A stretch of DNA of 64,000 nucleotides from Mercenaria mercenaria (taxonomy: Eukaryota; Mollusca; Bivalvia; Venerida; Veneridae), in the NCBI RefSeq assembly GCF_021730395.1, contig NC_069377.1, positions 40,936,501 through 41,000,500 of the forward strand, given 5' to 3'. The notes beneath the pieces are model-generated. The model did not search any database, was not told where the DNA came from, and saw nothing but the letters and a program-made list of their open reading frames with translations. Position 1 is the first letter of the stretch. The number at the start of each line of letters is the position of its first letter. Both the position numbers and the translations under genes were made by a program. This document shows, in pieces, positions 23,801 to 36,779 of this stretch.

Positions 23801-26800
23801 AAACATTCTTTTAATTACTTTATGAATTTCTACATCACCGAACTTGGTCTGTAGCATTCTTGTAAGGTCCTCTCTCTCAGTTTTGTTCAAATTGGTGTAC
23901 TTTAACCCATTTAGGGGCCCCCAGAGTTAACATTAGAAAAAGCTTCAAATGCTGTATAATCCTTTAATTTCTTAGAAATGAAATTTTGTGGTTTTGGTCA
24001 AAACTGCAATTTTGCGGGGATATGAATTTGTGGATTTTAACTTTTGAACATAAAATTAATGGGAATTTTACTTTTTCGTTGGGATTAAAGTTCGTGGATT
24101 GACTCAGCCACGAAATCCACGAAATTTAGTCCCCCACGAATATTAATGATTTCACAGTATCTGTTTCTTATGAACTTCTTAAACTGTAGCATCCTTGGAT
24201 GGTCCCTTCTCACTTTTGTTCAATAGGTTGTGCTTTACATTTTTAGGGGCCACCAGAACTAAAAAGAGAATGTCAACCATTTGATGGATTTCAAGCAAAC
24301 TTAGTTTACAGCATCCTTGGATTGTCTCCTCTGAATTTGTTCAGATGGTTTTGCTTGGCCTCTTTTAAGGCTCACCTAAAGATAGAAAATCTTTTAAACA
24401 ATGTCTCCTCATGAGCCGCTTGATAGATCATCACCAAACTTAGTCTTTGGCTCTGTGTATGGGCCTTTCTTAAGTTTGTCCAAATGGTTCTGCTTGGGCG
24501 TTTTGAGGGGCTGCCAGAGCGAAGGGAAGAAAATCCTTAGAACAAGTTCTCATGATATGTTAGGAGCTTCTTGCATGAGCCTTTTTCAAAAGTTTTCATT
24601 TGACTCTATTTGACTAATAGAGATTAAAATATCTAAGCATTGACTTAGGTGAGTATTTAGAATCATTCTTGTATGAACTACCAATCATACTAAACACTGC
24701 TGTATTCATTCATGATGCAGTGTATTGTATGATTCAAGGTCAAATAGTCAAAATCAGATGAGCAACTATATATTTTACTGTGTGGCACTTTTGCAATTTC
24801 TATCTTCTTTCTTATATTTGGATATCCTTGGATTATAATATTGTATCATGTTTGTGTAAAATTAGATTAAAGATTACTAGCATCAAATGATTTATATATC
24901 ATTATCTTCAGAATACTTTTTGCTTAAGCTGAAAACTAGTTTGTTAAGTACTTTAAGTATTTTGTTTACATCCAGTAGATGATGAAAGAGTTATAAATCT
25001 TTTACCTACAGTAGGTACCGGTAGTCCATAATAGTGTTATGGATCTTTTGTCTATATCAATAAACTGGGTTTTTTTTGTGTGTTAGCGGGTCTTTCAGTA
25101 GCCAGTGTTAGTATTATGAATCTGTTTGCATCAGTCAGTGGCCAGTGTTAGCTTTATAAATCTGTTTACATCAGTCAGTGGCCAGTTTAGCGTTGTGAAT
25201 CTGTTTACATCAGTCAGTGGCCAGTGTTAGCGTTGTGAATCTGTTTACATCAGTCAGTGGCCAGTGTTAGTGAATCTGTTTACGTCAGTCAGTGGCCAGT
25301 GTTAGCGTTGTGAATCTGTTTACGTCAGTCAGTGGCCAGTGTTAGCGTTGTGAATCTGTTTACATCAGTCAGTAGCCAGTGTTAGTGTTGTGAATCTGTT
25401 TGCATCAGTCAGTGGCCAGTGTTAGCGTTGTGAATCTGTTTACGTCAGTCAGTGGCCAGTGTTAGCGTTGTGAATCTGTTTACGTCAGTCAGTGGCCAGT
25501 GTTAGCGTTGTGAATCTGTTTACGTCAGTCAGTGGCCAGTGTTAGCATTGTGAATCTGTTTACGTCAGTCAGTGGCCAGTGTTAACGTTGTGAGTCTGTT
25601 TACGTCAGTCAGTGGCCAGTGTTAGCGTTGTGAATCTGTTTGCGTCAGTCAGTGGCCAGTGTTAGCGTTGTGAATCTGTTGCGTCAGTCAGTGGCCAGTG
25701 TTAGCGTTGTGAATCTGTTTGCGTCAGTCAGTGGCCAGTGTTAGTGTTGTGAATCTGTTTGCATCAGTCAGTGGCCAGTGTTAGCGTTGTGCATCTGTTT
25801 GCATCAGTCAGTGGCCAGTGTTAGCGTTATGAATCTGTTTACATCAGTTTACATCTGTCAGTGGCCAGTGTTAGCATTGTGAATCTGTTTACATCAGTCA
25901 GTGGCCAGTGTTAGCATTGTGAATCTGTTTACATCAGTCAGTGGCCTGCGTTAGTGTAATGAATCTATTTACATCAGTCAGTAGCCAGTGTTAGTGTTAT
26001 GAAACTGTTGACATCAGTCAGTAGCCAGTGTTAGTGTTACAAATCTGTTTACATCAGTCAGTAGCCAGGTTAGTCTTACGAATCTGTTTACATCAGTCTG
26101 TAGCCAGTGTTAGTGTTATGAATATGTTTACATTAGTCAGTAGCCAGTGTTACGAATTTCTTAACATCAGTCAATAGCCAGTGTTAGTATTATGAATCTG
26201 TGTACATCAATCAGTAGCATCTGTTTGTGTTACGAATCTGTTTACATCAGTCAGTGGCCTCTGTAAGTGTTACGAATCTGTTTACATCAGTCAGTAGCCA
26301 GTGTTAGTGTTACAAATCTGTTTACATCAGTCAGTAGCCTCTGTTAGTGTTACGAATCTGTTTACATCAGTCAGTAGCCAGTGTTAGTGTTACGAATCTG
26401 TTTACATTAGTCAGTAGCCGGTGTTACGAACCTGTTAACATCAGTCAGTAGCCTCTGTTAGTGTTATGAATCTGTGTACATCAGTCAGTAGCCAGTGTTA
26501 GTGTTACAAATCTGTTAACATCAGTCAGTAGCCAGTGTTAGTGTTACGAATCTTTGTACATCAGTCAGTGGCCAGTGTTAGCGTTGTGAATCTGTTTACG
26601 TCAGTCAGTGGCCAGTGTTAGCGTTGTGAGTCTGTTTGCGTCAGTCAGTGGCCAGTGTTAGCGTTGTGAATCTGTTGCGTCAGTCAGTGGCCAGTGTTAG
26701 CGTTGTGAATCTGTTTGCGTCAGTCAGTGGCCAGTGTTAGTGTTGTGAATCTGTTTGCATCAGTCAGTGGCCAGTGTTAGCGTTGTGCATCTGTTTGCAT

Positions 26801-29800
26801 CAGTCAGTGGCCAGTGTTAGCGTTGTGAATCTGTTTACATCAGTTTACATCTGTCAGTGGCCAGTGTTAGCATTGTGAATCTGTTTACATCAGTCAGTGG
26901 CCAGTGTTAGCATTGTGAATCTGTTTACATCAGTCAGTGGCCTGCGTTAGTGTAATGAATCTATTTACATCAGTCAGTAGCCAGTGTTAGTGTTATGAAA
27001 CTGTTGACATCAGTCAGTAGCCAGTGTTAGTGTTACAAATCTGTTTACATCAGTCAGTAGCCAGGTTAGTCTTACGAATCTGTTTACATCAGTCTGTAGC
27101 CAGTGTTAGTGTTATGAATATGTTTACATTAGTCAGTAGCCAGTGTTACGAATTTCTTAACATCAGTCAATAGCCAGTGTTAGTATTATGAATCTGTGTA
27201 CATCAATCAGTAGCATCTGTTTGTGTTACGAATCTGTTTACATCAGTCAGTGGCCTCTGTAAGTGTTACGAATCTGTTTACATCAGTCAGTAGCCAGTGT
27301 TAGTGTTACAAATCTGTTTACATCAGTCAGTAGCCTCTGTTAGTGTTACGAATCTGTTTACATCAGTCAGTAGCCAGTGTTAGTGTTACGAATCTGTTTA
27401 CATTAGTCAGTAGCCGGTGTTACGAACCTGTTAACATCAGTCAGTAGCCTCTGTTAGTGTTATGAATCTGTGTACATCAGTCAGTAGCCAGTGTTAGTGT
27501 TACAAATCTGTTAACATCAGTCAGTAGCCAGTGTTAGTGTTACGAATCTTTGTACATCAGTCAGTAGCCAGTGTTAGTGTTACGAATCTGTTTACATCAG
27601 TCAGTTGCCTCTGTTAATGTTATGAATCTGTTTACATCAGTCAGTAGCCAGTGTTAGTGTTACGAATCTGTTTACATCAGTCAGTAGCCAGTGTTAGTGT
27701 TACGAATCTGTTTACATCAGTCAGTAGCCAGTGTTAGTGTTACGAATCTGTTTACATCAGTCAGTAGCCAGTGTTAGTGTTTTACAAATCTGTTTACATC
27801 AGTCAGTAGCCAGTGTTAGTGTTACGAATCTGTTTACATCAGTCAGTAGCCAGTGTTAGTGTTACGAATCTGTTTACATCAGTCAGTGGCCTCTGTTAGT
27901 GTTTTACAGATCTGTTTACATCAGTCAGTGGCCTCTGTAAATGTTACAAATCTGTTTACATCAGTCAGTGGCCTCTGTTAGTGTTACGAATCTGTTTACA
28001 TCAGTCAGTAGCCAGTGTTAATGTTACGAATCTGTTTACATCAGTCAGTAGCCTCTGTTAGTGTTATGAACCTTTTGTAATTGTTTATGTAGGATAAAAC
28101 ACAATTTTATTTTCCCTGTAGATTCTGAGTGCAGCAGGTAAAAGTCAACCCCTCTATGCTGCCTTTGACAATGGTTTGGTCTATGGTTTTGCACAGGGTG
28201 TCACTCTTGATGAGAATACAGTCAGAGATGAAAGAATCAGAAAGTATGTCATATTGGTTAATTATTACTGGGGTAGTACTGCTGATGTTGTGCTTTTAGG
28301 ATACTTGTATGTCTGTTTTCCATCCATCATCTTACACAATTTCTTTAAAGAACATCTCCTTCTAAACCACTGTGCCAATTTTAACCGAACTCCACAGGAA
28401 TGTTAATTCAGATCTACATCATCCATGCACAATTCTGATTGGCATGGCAAACAAAAGGAAAAACTTTAAATCTTCTCAGAAACTACTCGTTAGATTTTGA
28501 TATAATTTCACAGAAATGTTCCTTTGGTAACCGTCTACCAAATTCCTTCAAAACATTCAGTTTCCTATAAAAAAGAATGGCAGCAAGGAGGTTGTAAAGC
28601 TATATATTTTTTAAATATATCTGAGTGATTTTCTCAGATATATTTTTTTTCTTGTGAATTTTGAAATTACAACAATGTATATCAAGTATTTAATAATTCA
28701 TGTGCTGAAGTGAAAATTTAAAAAAATTAAACAATTTCTAATTAAATTGAATTCATATTCTCTTCAGTTCTTGGTTCTAATATTTGAATACCAGTTTCAA
28801 ATTTGTTATGCACATATCCTGTCCATATCTTACAAACGTGGGTGATGACATGCCGTAATGATCCCTGAAATATAAACTGAATTAGATATATGACAAATTA
28901 AAAGAATGGTAGAATTTTTTTTTTAAATGTTTTAAACTGAAGCTTTTATCTGAAGTATTACTGTCAAATTTGATAGAATTTTAACTTAGAAGGTGTTAAG
29001 AAAAATAGCATTTAAAAATATCAATGCAAGACTCGGAAATCTAAGAAAATGTTTGATTTTAAATATTCTCTTATATTTTAAACCAATAATTTAAATGCCA
29101 CAATTTCATTTGCGTACCTCTTGTCTCTCTTGAGGTAAAATGTTCTTCTGATTCACCAGGTTAATAGCCGAAGAAATGATAGAAGTTCATGCAGTTAGAC
29201 CTGAGGGTAGGGAGGTGAAGACAGGACTCTGGGAGAAAATTTACAAATTTTTGGAATTATCCCCTGAAGGATTTAATGACCCAGAAAGGAATAAACAGTA
29301 TGTATTACACTTTTTTATTTTAAGGATCCAGAGCCTACCTACAGAAATATCAAAAAGAATTTGGTTACAATGTAACATCAAAGTTTAGGTCTTGTGGACA
29401 TTTAGCTTGAGACAAGTTGAAGTATTGTAAAGCATTTTTTCTCTATGTAGCAGTCATTCTGTGGGCTGATAATTGTTCAACTCAGATTGACACCTTTGGA
29501 TGTTTTTATTCACACATCTGATCACTAAATGAACACGCTAGATATGCAAGATTCCAGTACAGGTACATCAATGTTATAAAATATTCATGGTCTAGTGACA
29601 TGTTTATTATCTGTATTTCAGAACAATTTGGTAATTCCCCATTATTTTCAAGTTGTGTTTGAGCCCTAAGGTATGAATCCACCTGTGACAGGCACATCTA
29701 TATAAGCAAAATTTCACAATTTTCTAAAGGCAGGAAATCGAGCTATGAGAAAACAATTTGAATACTGATTGTGTGCCATTTCTCAGGTTATGCCTCAGTC

Positions 29801-32800
29801 ATGGGATACCAGATTGTACCTTAATCTTATGCCGTATTCAAAGTTTCTTGGGTCAAGCCTCTGTCATAGGATCTCAGGTCATGCTTAAGTCATATTTTCT
29901 CCATTCTTAAATTATTCGTAGTTTTTTTTTCATATCATTCCTCAGTGTGAGTTGCTGGAATGTCTCTCATGGTCACTTATGGTTAGTACATTGTATATTT
30001 AATCTTCGTGCATCATTATTATGCTTTATCACATATGTGATATGTTTTCTCCAGGTATCTTGCAAAGATAAAGCCAAAAGATGTGTTACGGAAAGAATTA
30101 GATGAACTTCGTGTACATCTTGAGGCGCTGAATTCACCTGTTGTGTTCTGCCATAATGACCTGTTGCTCAAAAACATTATCTATAATGAAGAAAAAGGTG
30201 AGTTTATGTTTGTGCTTGGTATGCGTATTTAGGGCATTAAGGGCATCTATGACTTTGACTTATTTGCCCTCACCACTGTCGGTTCAAACCCGTCTTGAAG
30301 GATAAATTTCTGTCATGTGAGGATGCTATCCAGGTGTCCCATGGAAGGTTGTTAGTTCTTCCCTGGTACTCATCACTCACTTTTAGGGGCAGACCTAGAT
30401 TTTGCTGGACGTCTGTTAATCTGACAAAATTTGTGTTGCTCATATCTACAAAAGTATTTGAGATAGTACTGAAACTTTGTGGGAATGTTATTCAGTATGT
30501 GAAGTAGTGCACCTTTTCTTTGGAATTTTACTAAATATGCATAAGGACCTAAAAAGTCAAGACTTTTATAATATGATACTGCATTCAGCTGTTTGGACAA
30601 TGCCTAAAATCTGAAGGCTATTTATTGTTTTACAATGGCCAGACAGGGGGTAGATAAATGAGTATGGATAAATCTCCATTTTTCAAAGGTTTGTCCTTAC
30701 AATAACTACAGTGCAACTATCAACAGGTATTTTATGAAACATCAACTAATGACAGAGTAAATGTTCTCAATGATGATTTATATATAAATCAGCAACTGAG
30801 TCAGCTTTGTTATTTTACCTAATTTCTTTCTATTTCACATTCTTCATCTAAATGTATAAGCTAAAAGAAGTGACTAATTAAATATTTTCCAGTATATTTT
30901 TGATTGTACTGTGAACTACCAAAAGTCTCTGTCAGACTAGTAACAGTTTCAGATTACAAGTCTTTGGACATGTTTTGGAAAAGGTTCGTATAAATCCCAG
31001 GGCATATTAAATGTTAATGGTTCTACCCTCCCCCCCCCACCCCCACCCATATAAAACAGGAAGCTCTATAATGACCGGACTTGTTTCAACTTGACTGTAA
31101 AACACAAATAGTATTGTCACATTCAGTCAGAATATAAGTAAGATGGAATTCAAAAAAAAAAAAAAGATGAAAAATACATGTACCTATACAAAAGAAATGT
31201 AGTAAGTATGTTTTAACCAAAAATAATGATCAAAACCCGTCCAACATAAAGGGAACACATGTTTCCACCTATACATTCATGTTTGAATGAATCATTATGA
31301 ATAGCACAAACATCTCTTAATTGAATGAAAATTGTAGCTATGGTGACAGCTTGTTCCAGTGTAATTGAAATGCTGATACTGTAAAACCTTTTGGTTTCAT
31401 TGGCATAAAATTCCATTGTTTTGACCAAATGTCTACATGTATTTCATGGCAACATAATCTCATCAATTTCAATGTTGAGATAAAAAATAGTTCCAACTGT
31501 ATTTATTCAATGGATTTCACAGATTCATACAGTCACAAAATCCATAAAGGTAAGTCCACGACAGATGATCATGACTTCACAGTACACATATCGTTCAATT
31601 ACAAATACATCATTTTTACTTGATTGTAGCTTCTGATTGCTCAGTTTATGCAGTTACATTCCAGTCATCTTGAAAAAGAAACTTGTCATTAGAAAACTTT
31701 CAATTTCTTGCAAACCGGACAGTGGTTTCCACTAATTTTACTCATACAAGCAAAACCCATCTGGCTCGCCCATGCTAGATGACTCACATGCTGTTTATGA
31801 CAACTAACGATTCATGTGTTGGTTGCTGTTTGTTCCTTATAGTATATTTTTGGATTCAAAAGTTATTTTACAGAAAAAACATATTATAGTTACGCTACAA
31901 CCAGGACTTTTATTTTTGTGCATCATTGAAGCAGCATGACATAATTCCGTTTATGGATGTTAGCTTCCGGCACTTTATATCAATATGCTATTGTAAGAAA
32001 GAGTGCTGAAATGAAGACTGTTTTGCTTTAATTATTCTTTAATTTGTAAAACATGGTACGCAAGAAAAATAATTTACCACTGGTTGTAGATGAAGATGGG
32101 AATATCCAGCACTCAGGTATCTGTATTGGCAGTACTTGGCAGAGCCTCATTACTGCCAAAACTGTAATAGACTTGAACTGTATATTCTGATCTGCATCTA
32201 CAACCAGTGACAGATTATTGTATTCTTTTTCTTTGATACTAATAAAGCCTGATCCCATTGCTATGCTGTTTATTTGCCCTGGCAAAGACAATTGCTTTGA
32301 CTGTATTTTAGTTTGTTAGCTTATCCCTCCACTGGAAACACTTTATGTCTCAGCATATAACTTTTAATCTTTAGCCTGCTAAATTCCTAAAATGGACTGT
32401 TCTATCATTTAATTTGGGCAGTACCACTTGTTTATCACTGAAAATTTACTGACTGAATAGCGAAAAGTCATGGTCTGCACTGGTTGCAAAGGCAGAATCA
32501 CTTGCCGCCAGCAGGCTAAAGGTTAAATAATTCATTCATCAGTGATTCTGATGAAACATAGTCTTCTGTTTATGTAGTTTCTTTTATACATTGTTGACAC
32601 TGAGTGTGGAGATCTTTTTCTGCTGGAGCTGAAAAACATGTTAAAAATGTAATTTAATATGTTTTCTTGGTTATACAGTTGTATTAATGTAAGTTGTGAT
32701 ACCCAACCCTAGTGCTTGCAGGAGATTGCCCATATGTAGCGATGAGATATGTGACAGAGCTTCTGTTGTAAACATATATATACCGAAAAAGAGTCTAATG

Positions 32801-35800
32801 AGTAAGGCAAAATCTTAAGATTTGTAGAATTTAGAAGTTGTGTGAGATTTTATAAAAACTATGTATTTTTCTTTTCATTTTAAATTTTCAGGTTGTGTAT
32901 ATTTCATTGACCACGAGTATGCCATGTACAACTATGAACATTTTGAACTAGGAAATCATTTCTGTGAATATGCAGGTAGGTAACAGGAATAAAGAAATTG
33001 TTTCTTAACCCTTATCATGCTGGACATGATTGATTCTGCCTTTGTGGCCAGTGTAGATCATGATCAGCCTGCACATCTGTGCAGTCTGATCATAATCTGC
33101 ACTGTTTGCCATTCAGTCAGTATCTTTTTGGTATTCACCCCTTTTAACAGTTAATAGTACTGGTCCAAATTGAATGGTGGACAAGTTCATTATAGAAATT
33201 TAGCATGTTAATGGTTAAACTAACTTCAATTCTGTTGTTAAACATTTCATTCAGATGTTGACTGTGCAGCAGTGTTTAGTATCAGTGTTGACAAATGGAG
33301 TCTGTCTGGTTAGTTAGATTATAAGACAGAGCACATAACATCCAGTCAGGTGAAATGGAATGTTTGGTGTGGTGTATCTTCTATGTTATGAATAACTAAA
33401 GACAATAAAATCATTCATCTGCCACCACTGAGTAAGTGGACCAAGAAGCATTTTGCCAGAATTATGGCCCTTTTTGTACTTAGAAAATTGGTATTTTTTG
33501 GTTGATTTTTGTTTAAGTTCACTTTTCTTGAATACTTAGCTTTGAATAGAAGGTCAAGAACTATAACTCTTTTCATATATATTGCCCAGCACTTGCATAC
33601 CAGCGATAGCACCCTCAGGCAGTGCTCTTGTTATTATCTAGTGCCAGCCAGGCAATTCTCCTTTTCTGTCAAAGTAGTTCCAATTTCCTTTATTTTATTT
33701 TGAAAGAAATATAGTAAAGATAATTATGTCTCCCACCACACAGAGGTGTGGGAGACATATTGATTTACTCCTGTCTGTGTGTCTGTGTCTGTCTGTCACA
33801 TAGCTTGTCCGCACTCTAAGTCAAACATTTCTCATCCGATCTTCACCAAACTTGAACAAATTGTGTGTGCCAATAAGTTCTCGGACAACTTCGATAACTA
33901 GCCAAATCGGCCCAGGCACTTCGGAATTATGGCCCTTGAATTACCGAAAAACGCTCAGATTTTAGGCACATTCCTGGAGCCAAAAGGACCCCTATACTAC
34001 TCGTGTAGTATAGGAGTCCTTTTGGCTCCAGGAATGTGCATGCAGTCTGAGTAGTATAGGAGACCTTTTGGCTCGATGAATGTGCATGCGCTCTAGTAGG
34101 GCAAGTTCGATAATGAGCCAAATCGGTCCAGGCACTTCGGAGTTATGGCCCTTGAATTACCGAAAAAAGGCCTTTTTACTCTTGTCCGTGCTCTTAGTCG
34201 AACATGTCTCATCCAATCATCACCAAACTTGAACAAAATGTGTTTGACCATAAGTCCTCGGCCAAGTTCGGTAACTAGCCAAATCAGCCCAGGCACTTTG
34301 GAATTATGGCCATTGAATTACCGAAAATCGGCCTTTTTACTCTCGTCCGCGCTCTAAGTCCAACATTTCTCATCCGATCTTCACCAAACTTGAACCAAAT
34401 GTTTTTGACCATAACTCCTTGGCCAGGTTCATAGCCGAATCGTCTGAGGCACTCCAGAATTATGGCCCTTGAATTACCCAAAATCGGCCTTTTTACTCTT
34501 CAAAGGTATATTTGTAGTGAGTAAACAGTATATAAAGACTGACTTGCTATTTAGATGATTAGGCAGTTGTGGGAGACATGCACTTTTCTCAAAAGCAACT
34601 CTAGTTCCATTTGAAGCTTATTAGAGATTATTCAATTCTGTTAGCATAGAATTTCATGCGGTTGAAATGGCTTTCTAGTCAGGATACAAGGGGCTTCCTT
34701 GGCCAAGAGTTTAAGGGCATTACTTCACTCGGCGATGAATTCATCATTTAAACAAGCCATCTATCTGGCTTATGGAAAGTCTCTAGTTCTACTTCCTCCA
34801 CAGTCAAAGCTGAAATGTCGCCATATGACCTATAATAAATATGTTGTTGCAGCGTTAAAGCCAACGAAACAATCAGAATACAGGTAAAAGAAAGAAAGTT
34901 TTTTTGCTGATTTAATTTTAAGGATTAATGCAATTACATGTATTTCCAGTAAATATAAATTACTTCACAATATATCATTTTATGCCATTTTTTCAGGTGT
35001 AGATGATTTAGATTTTGCACGATATCCAGATAAAGAATACCAAATGGAATGGTTACGGTACTATCTACAACAGTGTGCCAAACATAGAAAGGAAAATCCA
35101 GACACAGTCTCGGAAAGGGATGTTGAGATCTGTTATGTCAAGGCAAACAAATTTGCTCTGGTAATGGTTTTGAATCTTTGAGGTTAAATCTATCTGATAA
35201 GGACCCCACATTTTGGCAAAAAACATACAGTGACCGATAAGTCCATGTTCAGGCATAATTGTAACCCTCGTTTCTCTTACATTAGCTTGCTGCAACAAAA
35301 TCAGTGAAGCCATTGTTATACCCATGTCATCAGCAACAGATGTAGACACCTTGTAAACAATTTTTGGCAAGTCATATGAATTATATCTTATCACAACTAA
35401 ATGAAACTTCACTAATGCCTTGCCCATAATAATACCAAGATAAAAACACACAAGTTTCATTTCATTGGCATAATGCTTCTTTTGGATTATGTTTGTTGTT
35501 GGCAAGTCACTCGGTAACTACAAATCACAATTGAATGGAAGTTGATACACGCTTTCCTTATCATAACTTCAAGGTGATTGCCATTTGATGTTTTTTGTAG
35601 TATACAGTATATAGGGCTTACTGTAACAAAACTCCTTACACATTATTTCAAAGACATTCAGACATGAAATAAAGTTGTGTGTAAAGTAAGAGAAGATCTG
35701 ATTTGGTCAATCTTTAGCTCCTCTGAACCAAGGATACTGGGTGAATTATTAGCAAAGGCAGATCACACTATAGGATGTGCAGTTTTTAAGAGTCTATCTC

Positions 35801-36748
35801 ATATCCAGTTCATAACACTTTATTTTATAAAGGGATTTAAAACATTTTTAATCAGGTTTTTATACGCCCGTTTGAAAAACGGGACGTATTATGGGAACGC
35901 CCCTGGCGGGCGGGCGGGCGGGCGGCGTCCACAGACTTTGTCCGGAGTATATCTTCTACATGCATGAAGGGATTTTGATGAAACTTGGCACAGTTGTTCA
36001 CCATCATGAGACGGAGTGTCATGCGCAAGAACCAGGTCCCTAGGTCTAAGGTCAAGGTCACACTTAGAGGTCAAAGGTCAAATTCAAGAATGTCTTTGTC
36101 CGGAGCATATCTTCTTCATGCATAGAGGGATTTTGATGAAAGTTGGCACAATTGTTCATCATCATGAGAAGGAGTGTCATGCGCAAGAACCAGGTCCCTA
36201 GGTCTAAGGTCAAGGTCACACTTAGAGGTCAAAGGATACAAGAATGAAAACTTTGTCCGGAGCATTTCTTCTTCATGCATAGAGGGATTTTGATATAACT
36301 TGGCACAAATGTTCACCACCATGAGGCGGAGTTTCGTGCGCAAGAACCAGGTCTCTAGGTCTAAGGTCAAGGTCACACTTAGAGGTCAAAGGATACAAGA
36401 ATGAAAACCTTGTCCGGAGCATTTCTTCTTTATGCATAGAGGGATTTTGATATAACTTGGCACAAATGTTCACCACCACGAGACGTAGTGTCATGCGCAA
36501 GAACCAGGTCCCTAGGTCTAAGGTCAAGGTCACACGAAGTGTCATGCGCAGTTCCCTTCTTTAGAATTACTTCCCTTTGTTGTTACTATAAATAGCTTAT
36601 ATTGTAACTTTTTCATTACTAGTTGTAGGGAAAAATCAAGACCACTTTTCTGTAGTACAACATGCATGCTACATCCAATTTTGAGGTGTATTTTGACCAG
36701 TCTCTACCTGGTAAAGATTTTTATGAGGACTTACAATTTTTTTTTTGA

Positions 36749-36779
<31 letters not shown>

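Noticed and set aside
34093-34481. Several overlapping minus-strand frames (GRGLMVKHILFKFGDDWMR type)
   Set aside because: They repeat with the tandem unit of the element at 33725-34602 and are by-products of the repeat.
35852-36545. Repeated minus-strand frames reading MTLTLDLGTWFLRMTLRLMV
   Set aside because: Same cause: the ~165-bp unit has no stop in one frame. No protein evidence.
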